A DNA stretch of 64,000 nucleotides from JBCCFW01 sp039029535 (GTDB lineage Bacteria; Acidobacteriota; JBCCFW01). Every line of letters begins with the position of its first letter. Position 1 is the first letter of the stretch. The stretch lies in the NCBI GenBank assembly GCA_039029535.1, contig JBCCFW010000011.1:1-64000 (forward strand). Reading direction: 5' to 3'. Below are positions 16,165 through 25,918 of the stretch, one piece after another. Made by a program: the position numbers and the translations under genes. The notes under the pieces were generated by a model, which worked only from the letters and a program-made list of their open reading frames with translations, was not told the DNA's origin and made no database searches.

Positions 16165-18885
16165 TCAGCGCTGTCGGCGTAGCCCCACGCGCTCACGCCG
16201 CGGCGACGGACGCGTCGGCTTCGCATCGGCCCACGCACCGTCGAAGGACTCGAGACGGCGGCTGGCCAGGAACTCGTCCCAAGCCAGGAGGAGATGGGCA
16301 TCCACCTCGGCGTCACCCGACCAGCCGGTCGTGCCGGTGACGAGGACTTCGGAGTCGATGACGACGTGCTGTTCGGGAGCGTCCGCGACGACGCGGATCT
16401 CCGCGCCCGCCGTGACGAGCTCGCCGAGTCCCGTGGCGTCCTCGACCAGCACGCGCACCTGACGACCCGCGACGGCCGCCGCGACCAGCGCCTCGACGAC
16501 GCGCTCGTCACCGACGCGCTCGCCGACCATCGAGATGGCATCGGTCGACCGATGCAGCGCCGGCACGAGACCCGACGCGAAGGCGTCGTCGCTCGGAGTG
16601 AAGTACAGCTCGAGGCGGGTGTCGTCCTCGAAGCACTCGGCGTGACTGGTGTCGTTCTTCTTGTCGGCGCCGAAGCGACCGAGGGCGTGCAGCTCGTCGA
16701 GCTCGCGCGCGAAGGCCTCCGCCACCGGACGCGCGTCCAGCACGAGACCGCTGGCGAGGTCGCCCGACCAGCGCGACGACTCCGCCATCCAGCCATGGTG
16801 CTCGTCCGCCACCGCGAACGCATGCGTGAAGCCGGGGACGTCGTCGGCCACCACGCAGCTCTCGCCGAGCGCGCGCGTCCACGCCGTCGCCTGCTCCGAG
16901 CGCACCGCCTCGCCGGCCAGCACGACCCGCAGGGTGACGCCCGAGACCTTCGCCAGGCTCAGCGCCTGAAGCAGCGCGCCGTCCTCCGGCAGCACCGACA
17001 GCGCCAGGTCGACGCGGTGCTCGGACTCGTTCACGAGGTCGACCAGCGAGGTGACCGCGCGGCTCCGCACGCCCGGGTCGGCCGCCCGCAAGCGGAACGA
17101 CTCGCCGCCGCTCGTCACCGGGCAGGGTGCGAGCGCGTTCTGGTTGAGACGACCGGGCGACACCTCATCAGCACGGCCGCTCAGGTCCTGCCACGCCGCT
17201 GCGCCGGACTCCCGCACGGACAGCCGTGAGGCCGCCCGCATGCCCGGGGCGAGACGAAGCTCGTCGCTCACCGTGCCCGCGGCATCCCGGATGACCAGGC
17301 CATCGGCAGCATCGGGAAGCTGAGCGTTCAGCCCCTCGATGACCTTCAGGGAGCCGGCCTCGAGTCGACCGCTCAGCGCGACGCTGAACGCCACGCCGTC
17401 GGCCGAGCCCAGGGTCCAGCCATCGAGCTCCACGCGCTGGGCGCTGCGGTTGATGATCTCGACCCAACCCTCGTCCCAGGACACCTCGTTGACCGCGATG
17501 GGTGCGTCCTGGTCGAGACGACGCGGGGGGACGGGGAACTCGAGACCGGGCGTGCCCGGACCCTTGCCGACCGCCGCGCGGGGATCGTAGCGACCGGTCC
17601 CGCCCAGGCCGCCAAGACCACCGGCACCCGCGCCGGGGATGGGCTCGTTGGGGATGTCGGCGGCAGTGCCCAGGCTCCACACGAAGAGGCCGCGCTCGAT
17701 GTCGCTGCCGATGATCGTGCCGCTGGGGAAGTACGGGTAGTTGCTCCACAGGCCGTTGAAGCGGTTGCGATCGTTGGCCGGGTAGGTGTCGAAGAAGGCC
17801 ACCTCGCGCGGGTTCTGCGGGTCGCGCACGTCGAAGACGCGGAGGCCGCTACGGTAGTTGGCCTGGAAGCAGAGGTTGCCGCGGACGTAGAGGTTGTGGT
17901 CGATGGCCGCGAGACCCGTGCTGAACTCGCTGACGACCTGCGGGTTGCCGAGGTCGGAGACGTCGATGATGCGCGTGCGCGTCGGGACGCCGTTGTTGAC
18001 CTCGTCGAGCTCGTCGTTGACGTAGAGGAGCTGACGGTCCGGGCTGAGCCAACCCTGATGCGAGTACTGACCCTGCGGGTAGACGTAGCGGGAGAGGACC
18101 CGGATGTCCTGCTTGTTGGTCAGGTCGAGGATGTCGAGGCCGGTGTCGATCGAGCCGTCGTTGAAGCCGCTGTTGCAGAAGGCGATCTCACGACCCACGT
18201 TGGGGCCGCTGTCGAAGGTCACGATGACGGCGTCGTGGATGTAGCGCTCGAGCCAGCTCGCGACGTGCACCGGGTTGGCCGGGTCGGCGAGGCTGTAAAT
18301 GCGCATGCCGTTGGTGTCGCCACCGAGACGGTAGAGGAAGCCGGAGTCCTCGTTGATGGCCACGTTGTGCGTGGCGGAAGTGCCGACGTCGTCGATGGTG
18401 CGGACGAGGGTGATGGTGCCCTCGTCGATCTCGGACAGGTCGAGGACCTGGATGCCCTGACCACCCTCGGACACGGCATAGGCGTGGTCGCGGTAGACCT
18501 TGATGTCACGCCAGATTCTGTTCGGCCCATTCACGTGCTGGATGACGAGGGGGTTGTCGGGGTTGCTGATCTCCACGAAGACAGTGCCGTCCCGGAGACC
18601 CATGATCGCGTACTCGCGACCGCTCGGGGACACGTAGCCCCAGCAGTCGTTGCCGCCGCTCACGCCGGGGCTCAGCTCGTCGAGGGTCAGCCACGCGTGG
18701 AGGATGATCCCCTCGGAGTCGAATTCGACTCCGTGCGCACTGAGACCGCGGCGATAGCCGATGCCCTCGTAGGGAGGCTGCCGGTCGTAGACCTTCGGGT
18801 CGTCGGAATGGGCGACCGCCGGCGACGTGCCGAGCAGCAGCGAGACGAGGAGCGGGCATGCGAGGAGGGAGCGCGGGTGGGTCAT
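16165..18885 (-). CDS. Secreted LVIVD-repeat (choice-of-anchor B) protein fused to lamin-tail and degenerate PLD-like domains
   Basis: The protein has 906 residues with a signal peptide (about 1-25, ending SPAVAHS). Residues about 60-420 form an LVIVD/choice-of-anchor-B propeller (VFVEISNPDNPLVIQH, IRIYSLADPANPVHVASW type phrases). About 455-520 is a lamin-tail domain (IAVNEVSWDEGWVEIINRS...LDGWTLGS). About 595-880 resembles two phospholipase D-like halves. Their HKD motifs are degraded: HAFAVAD near 687 has Phe, and QHVVID near 842 has Val, where catalytic Lys is expected. It is therefore probably a binding or structural protein. It is transcribed away from the di-haem peroxidase gene and stops at a clear terminator. 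Confidence 0.8.
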   Translation of the reverse strand: MTHPRSLLACPLLVSLLLGTSPAVAHSDDPKVYDRQPPYEGIGYRRGLSAHGVEFDSEGIILHAWLTLDELSPGVSGGNDCWGYVSPSGREYAIMGLRDGTVFVEISNPDNPLVIQHVNGPNRIWRDIKVYRDHAYAVSEGGQGIQVLDLSEIDEGTITLVRTIDDVGTSATHNVAINEDSGFLYRLGGDTNGMRIYSLADPANPVHVASWLERYIHDAVIVTFDSGPNVGREIAFCNSGFNDGSIDTGLDILDLTNKQDIRVLSRYVYPQGQYSHQGWLSPDRQLLYVNDELDEVNNGVPTRTRIIDVSDLGNPQVVSEFSTGLAAIDHNLYVRGNLCFQANYRSGLRVFDVRDPQNPREVAFFDTYPANDRNRFNGLWSNYPYFPSGTIIGSDIERGLFVWSLGTAADIPNEPIPGAGAGGLGGLGGTGRYDPRAAVGKGPGTPGLEFPVPPRRLDQDAPIAVNEVSWDEGWVEIINRSAQRVELDGWTLGSADGVAFSVALSGRLEAGSLKVIEGLNAQLPDAADGLVIRDAAGTVSDELRLAPGMRAASRLSVRESGAAAWQDLSGRADEVSPGRLNQNALAPCPVTSGGESFRLRAADPGVRSRAVTSLVDLVNESEHRVDLALSVLPEDGALLQALSLAKVSGVTLRVVLAGEAVRSEQATAWTRALGESCVVADDVPGFTHAFAVADEHHGWMAESSRWSGDLASGLVLDARPVAEAFARELDELHALGRFGADKKNDTSHAECFEDDTRLELYFTPSDDAFASGLVPALHRSTDAISMVGERVGDERVVEALVAAAVAGRQVRVLVEDATGLGELVTAGAEIRVVADAPEQHVVIDSEVLVTGTTGWSGDAEVDAHLLLAWDEFLASRRLESFDGAWADAKPTRPSPRRERVGLRRQR

Positions 18886-19046
18886 GAGCGGTCTCCGGCC
18901 AGCGGGAGCGGGTCCGCCGGTCTGGTGAGATCTCCCGATCCTACCAAGAGAAAGGTTGCCGTGCCTGCTTCGGAGGACACGCCTGGAGGCTTCTCCGATC
19001 GCTCCACGGACACGCCAGACGCCCGAATTCGGCAGTTTCAGCGTCC

Positions 19047-20285
19047 TCAGCCGCCCGGCGGCGTCAGCAGCTCCGGCGCGGCCGCCTCGGAGCTGAGGGC
19101 CTCGAGGAAGGCGACGAGGTCCTCCTGCTCGTCCGGGGAGAGGTCGAGGGGCTCGAGCAGGGTCTCGGCGTGGTGCCCCGGCGGGCGGGCTCCCTCCAGC
19201 GTCGAGTAGTGGTGGACGACGTCCTCCAGGGTCTCGAGCTGTCCCGCGTGCATGTAGGGCGGCGACTGGGCGACGTTGCGCAGCCCAGGGGTCTTGAAGG
19301 CCCCCCAGGCCTCCTCCCCCAGCACGAGCCGTGAGCGCTGACGGGCTCGGGGGCCCTCGGGGTCGTCCGACCAGCGACTCGCCGCCGTGCCCTCCGCCAC
19401 CTGGTAGCGCTGGATGCCGCCGAGCCGTCCCGAGTCCGGGCGGTCCTCGTCGAGGAAGGGCAGGCGGAGGTCGTGGAACTCGCGGTCGGTGAACACCGGA
19501 CCCGCGTGGCAGCGACGACAGCCCGCCCGGCCGACGAAGAGCTGCAGGCCGCGGATCGCCGACGCGCTCATCTCGTCAGCCGCATCCGAGTCGCCCTCTC
19601 GCAGCGCCGTCACGAAGCGATCGAAGGGGCTGTCGGACGCGACCAGCCGTCGCTGATAGGCGGCCAGGCACTTGGCGACGCCCACGAGCACCGCCTCGAC
19701 CTCGTCGTCGCTCCAGCTTTCCACCGCCCCTGACGGCAGGTCACCGAACAGCGGCTCCCAGGAAGAACGAAGATCTTCGTCGTCGTGGACGAGCCGCGCG
19801 ACCGCCCGTCGGTCGACCGCCATCTCGTCGGGATGCTCGAGCACTTCCAGCGCCTGCATCCAGAGGCTGTCGGCCCGGCCGTCCCAGAAGTACCAGCGGT
19901 GCCAGGCGACGTTCCACAGGCTCGGCACGTGCCGCGGCAGGTCGCCGTGGCGTCCCTCCCCCAGTGCTCGGCCGTCGGAGAAGCCACGCTCGGGGTCATG
20001 GCAGTCCGCGCAGGAGAAACGCTCGTCGGCCGAGAGACGTCGGTCGAAGAACAGGACGTGACCGAGCCGCACCGCCCGCTCGTCGTCGGCCACGCGGTTG
20101 GTGGGATCGCTCGGCGGGGGCGGGAGCGGCGACAGGGTGAGAACGAGACGCTGCTCGTCGGTCGACAGCAAGGGCCCCGACACGATCGGCGAACTCGGTC
20201 GCGAGCACGACAACCCGAGCAGGACGAGCGCGATCACACCGCCGGAAGCCGCACGACGGCGGCTCCCGACCGCTCCGTCTCTCAC
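19047..20285 (-). CDS. Di-haem cytochrome c peroxidase (MauG/CcpA family), likely lipoprotein
   Basis: The protein has 412 residues. The GTG start at 20285 overlaps the upstream stop (GTGA). The N-terminus is a short export signal ending LVLLGLSCSRPSS, so lipidation at that Cys is possible. There are two c-type haem sites, CADCH near residue 93 and CRRCH near 256, with the family's FFDRRLSADERFSCADCHDP, WFFWDGRAD-like and KTPGLRNVAQSPPYMHAGQ phrases. Such enzymes reduce peroxide, or oxidise a partner, in the periplasm. It is the last gene of a three-gene unit with a YtkA-like lipoprotein and an NHL protein. Confidence 0.88.
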   Translation of the reverse strand: MRDGAVGSRRRAASGGVIALVLLGLSCSRPSSPIVSGPLLSTDEQRLVLTLSPLPPPPSDPTNRVADDERAVRLGHVLFFDRRLSADERFSCADCHDPERGFSDGRALGEGRHGDLPRHVPSLWNVAWHRWYFWDGRADSLWMQALEVLEHPDEMAVDRRAVARLVHDDEDLRSSWEPLFGDLPSGAVESWSDDEVEAVLVGVAKCLAAYQRRLVASDSPFDRFVTALREGDSDAADEMSASAIRGLQLFVGRAGCRRCHAGPVFTDREFHDLRLPFLDEDRPDSGRLGGIQRYQVAEGTAASRWSDDPEGPRARQRSRLVLGEEAWGAFKTPGLRNVAQSPPYMHAGQLETLEDVVHHYSTLEGARPPGHHAETLLEPLDLSPDEQEDLVAFLEALSSEAAAPELLTPPGG

Positions 20286-20731
20286 TCGATCTCGACCTCG
20301 GTCTGCGCTCGCTCGGTGAAGGCACCGTCGGTCACGTCGAAGTACACGTCCCACGAGCCCGGCATGTGGAAGAGCAGGCCCTCGGCGCGGAAGCTGCCCT
20401 CGCCCTGCGCCGTCACCTCGGGGAAGACGTTCATGCCATGACCGTGGTGAGGCATGCCGGCGTCCACGGAGAGCTTGAGGTCGCGGGGCAGCTTCGCCTC
20501 GGCGTCGACGGGTGCCACGGTCACGTCGACTGCAAAGGTCTCGCCCGTCGGCAATGGAGACGGGTCGGGCGCCCAGGTCACGCGCCAGCGACCGTCACCG
20601 CTCTCGAGCTCGCCACCGACGACCGGGGGGAGCGTGGGGACGGGAGCCGGCGGCGGCGGGGCATCGGAGGAACCCCCACCGGTGCAGGCCAGCGCGAGCA
20701 AGGCCATGAACACGAGCCAGCGCGAGGTCAT
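20282..20731 (-). CDS. YtkA-like lipoprotein
   Basis: The product is 149 residues from ATG 20731, overlapping the upstream stop by ATGA. It has a lipoprotein signal (FMALLALACTGGG; Cys about 15), a proline-rich linker, then an immunoglobulin-like YtkA/FixH-type domain. That domain carries a His/Met-rich loop (GMPHHGHGMNVFP) and GLLFHMPGSWDVYFDV. The His/Met cluster suggests metal, perhaps copper, binding outside the inner membrane, which fits its coupling to a haem peroxidase. Confidence 0.8.
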   Translation of the reverse strand: MTSRWLVFMALLALACTGGGSSDAPPPPAPVPTLPPVVGGELESGDGRWRVTWAPDPSPLPTGETFAVDVTVAPVDAEAKLPRDLKLSVDAGMPHHGHGMNVFPEVTAQGEGSFRAEGLLFHMPGSWDVYFDVTDGAFTERAQTEVEIE

Positions 20732-22716
20732 GGCGTCTCTCCCTGCAAGAAGGCCCGCTTCTTCTCTTCCTCTCGCGCCTTCAAGTCGGCCAGCGCCGGC
20801 GCGACGTGCGGTCCGGAACCGAACACCTCCTGGCACTCGCCCTGAGCGTTGAAGACCTGCATGCGATGGTTCCCGTGGTCGACGACGAGCAGCCGCCCAT
20901 CGGGGAGCTCGGCCATCCCAGCCGGTCGGTAGAGCTGACCGGCACCGAGGCGCTCGGCGGGACGCAGGTTGGGCGAGTCGGAGCCGAAGGTGCGCAGGAC
21001 CTTGCCGGCGTAGTCGTAGACGACGATGCGATGCGAGGCCTCGTCGCTGACGGCGATGGCTCCGCCGATGAGCGCGATGCCGAAAGGTCGCACGAGACCG
21101 CCGCGGTCTTCCTCCGGACCACCGATGATGCCCAGCGGCTGACCGTGGGTCGCATAACCCCGCACGCAGCGCGCGCTCGCGTCGACGATGAGGATCATCT
21201 TGTTGTTCGCGTCGAACACGAAGTCGGTCGGGTCGACCACGCGACCCGGCGGCACGCCGCCGGCCGCCAGGATCCAGCTCTCGAAGTTGGACGAGAAGCC
21301 CGCCACCCAGCGCTTGCGTCGGTCCAGCAGGACGTAGTCACCGTTGGTGACCTGCCGGAGGATCGTCGGCTCGATGGGCTCGTTGAAGCCGCGGAAGCCG
21401 AAGCCGACCCGCCCGAGATCGATGGCCTTGATCAAGCGCGTGAGCCGCGGCTGATAGGCCAGCTCGCCACCTTGGACGAAGTCGTGCGCGAAGATGAGCA
21501 TCCGCCGCGTGTCGGGGTCGCAGGCGATGAGCCGGCCCTCATCGGTGAGCTCGAGACCGTCGGGACGTGCGAAGTCGTCGTGACCGGTGCCGGGTCCGCC
21601 AAAGCGGGTGAGACGCACCGGCGGGAACGAGCGGATGTCGTGCAAGGCGATGCCCGCGACCTCGGGCTCGGTCACCGCCAGGAGCTGACCGTGCACCGCC
21701 ACGCGCTTGCCGAAGTGGGCCCGCGTGCTCAGCCGCTCGGTGGCCGGATCGAGCGCGTCCTTCTCGGGAGCTCCCGGCCCGAAGAGCTGACAGCGGGACT
21801 CGAAGGGCTCACAGAGGAGCATCCGCTCACCGTCGGCATCCAGGGCGATGCGCAGCGGATGGTGCAAGCGACCGTCGCCCTCGTGAGGCTGCAATGCCGG
21901 CAGGCCGAAGCGTCCGACCGCCTGACCGTCGAAGGTGAAGGTCTGGATGCGGTCGTTCTCGGTGTCGGCCACGAGGACGTGGTCGTCGCGCACGAGCACG
22001 CCGCTGGGTCGCAGCAGCAGGCCGGGAGCGCTGCCCCGCAGCCCGAAGACGGTCGGCTCGCCTCCGTCGAGGTCGAACACCTGGATGCGGTGGTTGCCCG
22101 CATCGGCCACGACCAACCGACCGTCGGGGGCGAACGCGCAGCCCGCCGGCTGCAGGAGCTCACCGGGCTTGGTGCCGTAGTCGCCCAGCGTGGTCCACTT
22201 CGACCCCTCGCGATCGGTGAGCCAAATCTGATGACGACCCGTGTCGAGGACCGCCAGGCGATCGCCCTGGACGGCGATGGCCCGGAGGTCGATGGGGTCG
22301 AACCAGAGCGGGGGCGCGAAGCTCCGGCGCCAGCGGTTGCTCGCGAGGCTGAAGACCTGCACGCGACCGTTGCCGGCGTCGAGGACGAAGATCTCGCCAC
22401 CCTCGATGGCCAGGTCGGTGGGGAAGTGGAAGCGCCCGTCCTTCTCGCCCTGGCGGCCGATGGTCGCGGTTGGGGTCCCCGTCTTGCTGTAGAGCCGCAC
22501 GCGATGCGCGTCGCGCTCGACGACGAAGAGCCGCCCTCGTGGCCCGATGGCCGCTCCTGACGGCCATCCCAGGGGCTCGAGGGTCAGCAGGTGGCGACCC
22601 GGCAGCTCGGGCGCCGCCGCCTGGACGGGGACGGCGCCGATCAGCAGGCCGAGGAGGATCGGGAGACACCGCCGGAGCGGTGCGCGTGAACGAGACGTGG
22701 AAACGGCGGTCGACAC
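20728..22716 (-). CDS. Secreted NHL-repeat beta-propeller protein
   Basis: The protein has 662 residues from GTG 22716, which gives a normal signal peptide (RCLPILLGLLIGAVPVQA). The longer frame would run into the upstream gene. Several NHL repeats are visible (FHFPTDLAIEGGEIFVLDAGNGRVQVF, LLQPAGCAFAPDGRLVVADAGNHRIQVF, LYRPAGMAELPDGRLLVVDHGNHRMQVF shortened here), spread over both ends. It is a periplasmic or surface propeller of unknown ligand. It heads a unit with the YtkA-like lipoprotein and the peroxidase, each joined by a four-base overlap. Confidence 0.82.
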   Translation of the reverse strand: MSTAVSTSRSRAPLRRCLPILLGLLIGAVPVQAAAPELPGRHLLTLEPLGWPSGAAIGPRGRLFVVERDAHRVRLYSKTGTPTATIGRQGEKDGRFHFPTDLAIEGGEIFVLDAGNGRVQVFSLASNRWRRSFAPPLWFDPIDLRAIAVQGDRLAVLDTGRHQIWLTDREGSKWTTLGDYGTKPGELLQPAGCAFAPDGRLVVADAGNHRIQVFDLDGGEPTVFGLRGSAPGLLLRPSGVLVRDDHVLVADTENDRIQTFTFDGQAVGRFGLPALQPHEGDGRLHHPLRIALDADGERMLLCEPFESRCQLFGPGAPEKDALDPATERLSTRAHFGKRVAVHGQLLAVTEPEVAGIALHDIRSFPPVRLTRFGGPGTGHDDFARPDGLELTDEGRLIACDPDTRRMLIFAHDFVQGGELAYQPRLTRLIKAIDLGRVGFGFRGFNEPIEPTILRQVTNGDYVLLDRRKRWVAGFSSNFESWILAAGGVPPGRVVDPTDFVFDANNKMILIVDASARCVRGYATHGQPLGIIGGPEEDRGGLVRPFGIALIGGAIAVSDEASHRIVVYDYAGKVLRTFGSDSPNLRPAERLGAGQLYRPAGMAELPDGRLLVVDHGNHRMQVFNAQGECQEVFGSGPHVAPALADLKAREEEKKRAFLQGETP

Positions 22717-22774
22717 GGAGCGATCATCGCATCCGCGCCGGCCGCCGTCTCGGGGAATGTCGGTCGTCGTCGCG

Positions 22775-25700
22775 TCAGCGCGTGCGACTGCCCGACGAGT
22801 CACCCGCCCGATCGCTGCGGCGTCCGGGCAGGGTCTCGCGCCGGCCGGTGTCCCGATCGGTCACGGCGTCCCGTCGGATGGGCGCCGGGAGACAGGTGAT
22901 GTCGGTGATCGCGCCCGAGCCGCTGAGCTCGACCTCGATCCGCGCGACCTCGTCCATGTCGATGGACACCGACTGCCAGCCGTTGTCCTCGCCCTCGGGG
23001 ACCATGATCACGCCGATGAGGCCACCGGCGGAGTCGTAGGCGCGCACCTCGACGTCGTCCTCGTCGATGTCGAGGAGACCGATGCTCCCGACCCGCGCGG
23101 GCTCCGGGAAGACCAGGGTGAAGGTGCCGCCGTCGGCGTTGTCGTCGGGCGAGCAGCCCTCGCCCTCGTCGAGGACGAGCACCATGCCGCGGGCGACGTC
23201 GTTGCCGATCCCGATGCCGGGCGAGGCGAGGTCTTCGTCCTCGCAGGTCGGGTTGGCCGTGTCGAAGAGAACGACCGGGTTCGTGCCCGAGATCTCGAGG
23301 TTCGCGAACTGGTTCGTGATCTCGGTCCCGGCGTCGAAGCCCTCGAAGTCGTAGCTCCGGCACGGGTTGCAGGTGATGTCGAAGGCCACGGTGAGCGAGT
23401 CGTCACCGGTCTCCGGGTTGCACGAGCTCGCCGACGGCGTCTCGCGACACTCGACGACGTCGTCGTTGGCGTCGGCGACGGCCGTGACCAGGCTCGACAG
23501 CGGCGCCCCACCGGGCACCTCGGTCGGCAGGTTGCCGCAGACCTCGATCGACTCGCCGGAGCCCAGCATGTCGATGTCGAACTGCAGCGCACCCATCTCG
23601 TTGCTGATCTCGACCACCTGGCTCTCGGCCAGCGCGCAGCCGATGTTGCGGATGGTCGCGCAGGCGTCGACCGAGCAGCCCTCGCCGTCGACGGCGATGA
23701 CGCTCTCCACGATGAGCTCGGGCAGCGGGTTCGCCGCAGCCTCGGCCTCGCAGAAGCTGTCGAAGATGTCGAACTGCTCGGTGAAGCTGCCGTCACAGTT
23801 GGCGAGCAGGTCCCAGATGCAGCCGCCCATGGCCTCGAACTCGAGGACGTAGACACCGCAGAGCGCCGGCACGCCGACCCAGGAGACGTCGAGCACGGCC
23901 TCGTTGCCGGGACCGCCGGGGTTGTTGCCGCCGCCGCCGTCGCAGTTCACGGCGTTCCAGCAAACCTGGCCCACGCCACCGGGTCCGCCGTCGACGTCGA
24001 AGCCCACGCCGTTGCTGACGTTGAACGGGACGGGGTTGCGGTCCTGGTCGAAGATCTGGACGCAACCCGACTCGACGTCGGACAGCGGCACGTGCATCTC
24101 GGTGCCACAGTCGGCGACCACGTACATCTCGAACGCGCAGTCGGTCGCGTCGATGAAGGTGATGCCCGGGTTGGGATCGATGATGGTGCCGTCGGGGTCG
24201 GTGCGTGAGCAGCCGAGACCGGGGCCCGCTGCACAGAAGCGGTTGTCGTCGAAGGTCCAGAGCGTCTGACGTCCGGTCGGGGCCGGGATCTCTCCGACGT
24301 TCTCCGGCGGCTTCGGACGGCAGGGATCGACGGGTGGGAAGGGCTGACAGGGATCGTCGTCGCCCATGAGGTCGTCGGCCGGGTTGTTCGGATCGGTCTC
24401 GCCAGCGTCGATGGCGCCGTTCAGGTTGGCATCCTCGGTGCCGTCGGCGACGCCGCCGCCGTCGGTGTCGGCGTTGAGCGGGTCGGTGACCGTGCCGGGA
24501 TCCGCATCCGGGATGAAGACCGTCGCGTCGGTACCGGTGTTGGGCGTGTCGCGACCGAGCTCGGTCCCGTCCTGAAGACCATCGCTATCGGTGTCGACGT
24601 CGAGCGGATCGGTGCCCGTGGTCCCGACCTCCTCGCCGTCGAGGAGCGAGTCGTCGTCGGTGTCGGCGTCCAGGGGATTGGTGCCGTGAACGGCGATCTC
24701 GTCACCGTCACCGAGACCATCGCCATCGGTGTCCGCGTTCAGGGGGTCGGTGCCCTGGGTGTTGACCTCGTCACCATCGGACAGGCCGTCAGCGTCGGTG
24801 TCGGGGTTCAGCGGATCGGTGCCGTGGATCGTGGTCTCGTCGCTGTCGGTCAGCGTGTCGCCGTCGCTGTCGACGGGACCGATGTCGTCGGCAGCGTCGT
24901 TGGGATCGGTCTCACCGGCATCGATGGCGCCGTTCTGGTTGGTGTCCTCGACGCCGTCGGGAACGGTCCCGCCGTCCGTGTCGGGGTTGAGCGGGTCCGT
25001 CATCGTGGCCGGGTCCGCATCGGGGATGAACACGGTGGCGTCCGTCCCGGCGTTGGGCATGTCACGACCGAGCTCGGTGCCGTCCTGGAGACCGTCGTCG
25101 TCGGTGTCGGCGTCGAGCGGGTTGGTCATGGTGGTGTTGAGCTCCTCGCCATCCAGCAGCGAGTCGTCGTCGGTGTCGGCGTCGAAGGGGTCGGTGCCGT
25201 GCACCATGACCTCGTCGTCGTCGCTGAGTCCGTCGCCGTCGGTGTCGGAACCGAAGGACGAGACAGGCTCCTCGAGCTCGCCGCCGATCGAGATGCCGTC
25301 GACGAAGAGCACGGACTCACCCTGACGATCGAGGCCGTCACCCACGACGATCTCGAGCACGTGCGGGCCGGCGTCGAGCAGCGGCGCGTCATCGTCGACG
25401 GAGAGGGTGCGCCAGCCGCTGTCCCGCGCGCCGTCGGCGCGGTCGACGAGACCGTGATCGTCGGAGCTGCCACAGGCGAGGACCCGACCATCGACGAGGA
25501 TGGCGTGGTAGTCGCCATAGGAGCGGACGTCGGTCGTGACGAAGCGGTAGGAGACGTCGAGGGTGCCCGGCTCGTCGAGCACGAAGACGTGACGGAACCG
25601 GCTCTGGGCCAGGTCGTCGTCCCACTCGGCGACGACGTCGTCGGGACGCGTCGAGAGACGAAGGAAGCTGTCGCCGTGACGCGGGGCGACACCCGTCTCA

Positions 25701-25918
25701 CCCGAGCTCAGGCGAATGGACGCGTCGCGGTCGCTGCCGACGGCGAGTGAAGCCTCGGTACAGCCCGGTGCCAGCGGCGCAGCGCTGCCGCCCTCGAGCT
25801 CGGAGGCCGGGAGGACGGAGAAGTCGATGAGCTCGGCGGAGGCCGGCGCGGTCGTGACGACGGCGGCCAGGCTAAGCCCGAGCAGGTTGCGGAGGAGGCG
25901 ATGACTGGAGCGCTTCAT
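22775..25918 (-). CDS. Large secreted protein: N-terminal domain, TSP3 repeats, CARDB-like and conserved C-terminal domain
   Basis: The protein has 1047 residues from ATG 25918, with signal peptide 1-29 (AAVVTTAPASA). About 30-218 is a jelly-roll-like carbohydrate-binding type region (LDVSYRFVTTDV). About 219-520 holds TSP3 calcium-binding repeats (GTDPLNADTDGDGLGD). About 530-720 is cysteine-rich. About 726-839 is CARDB-like (LIVESVIAVDGEGCSVDACATI). About 853-1014 is a domain also found at the ends of the proteins at 26.9 and 28.3 kb (VVLFDTANPTCEDEDL...GMVLVLDEG...GSGAITDITC). It overlaps the next gene by ATGA. Probably a surface or matrix protein. Confidence 0.8.
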   Translation of the reverse strand: MKRSSHRLLRNLLGLSLAAVVTTAPASAELIDFSVLPASELEGGSAAPLAPGCTEASLAVGSDRDASIRLSSGETGVAPRHGDSFLRLSTRPDDVVAEWDDDLAQSRFRHVFVLDEPGTLDVSYRFVTTDVRSYGDYHAILVDGRVLACGSSDDHGLVDRADGARDSGWRTLSVDDDAPLLDAGPHVLEIVVGDGLDRQGESVLFVDGISIGGELEEPVSSFGSDTDGDGLSDDDEVMVHGTDPFDADTDDDSLLDGEELNTTMTNPLDADTDDDGLQDGTELGRDMPNAGTDATVFIPDADPATMTDPLNPDTDGGTVPDGVEDTNQNGAIDAGETDPNDAADDIGPVDSDGDTLTDSDETTIHGTDPLNPDTDADGLSDGDEVNTQGTDPLNADTDGDGLGDGDEIAVHGTNPLDADTDDDSLLDGEEVGTTGTDPLDVDTDSDGLQDGTELGRDTPNTGTDATVFIPDADPGTVTDPLNADTDGGGVADGTEDANLNGAIDAGETDPNNPADDLMGDDDPCQPFPPVDPCRPKPPENVGEIPAPTGRQTLWTFDDNRFCAAGPGLGCSRTDPDGTIIDPNPGITFIDATDCAFEMYVVADCGTEMHVPLSDVESGCVQIFDQDRNPVPFNVSNGVGFDVDGGPGGVGQVCWNAVNCDGGGGNNPGGPGNEAVLDVSWVGVPALCGVYVLEFEAMGGCIWDLLANCDGSFTEQFDIFDSFCEAEAAANPLPELIVESVIAVDGEGCSVDACATIRNIGCALAESQVVEISNEMGALQFDIDMLGSGESIEVCGNLPTEVPGGAPLSSLVTAVADANDDVVECRETPSASSCNPETGDDSLTVAFDITCNPCRSYDFEGFDAGTEITNQFANLEISGTNPVVLFDTANPTCEDEDLASPGIGIGNDVARGMVLVLDEGEGCSPDDNADGGTFTLVFPEPARVGSIGLLDIDEDDVEVRAYDSAGGLIGVIMVPEGEDNGWQSVSIDMDEVARIEVELSGSGAITDITCLPAPIRRDAVTDRDTGRRETLPGRRSDRAGDSSGSRTR

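Noticed and set aside
20806..22560. Plus-strand open frame of 584 codons
   Set aside because: Antisense of the NHL-repeat gene, whose protein has clear repeats and a signal peptide.
22547..24208. Plus-strand open frame of 553 codons
   Set aside because: Antisense of the 22.8-25.9 kb secreted protein; composition is a mirror of it.
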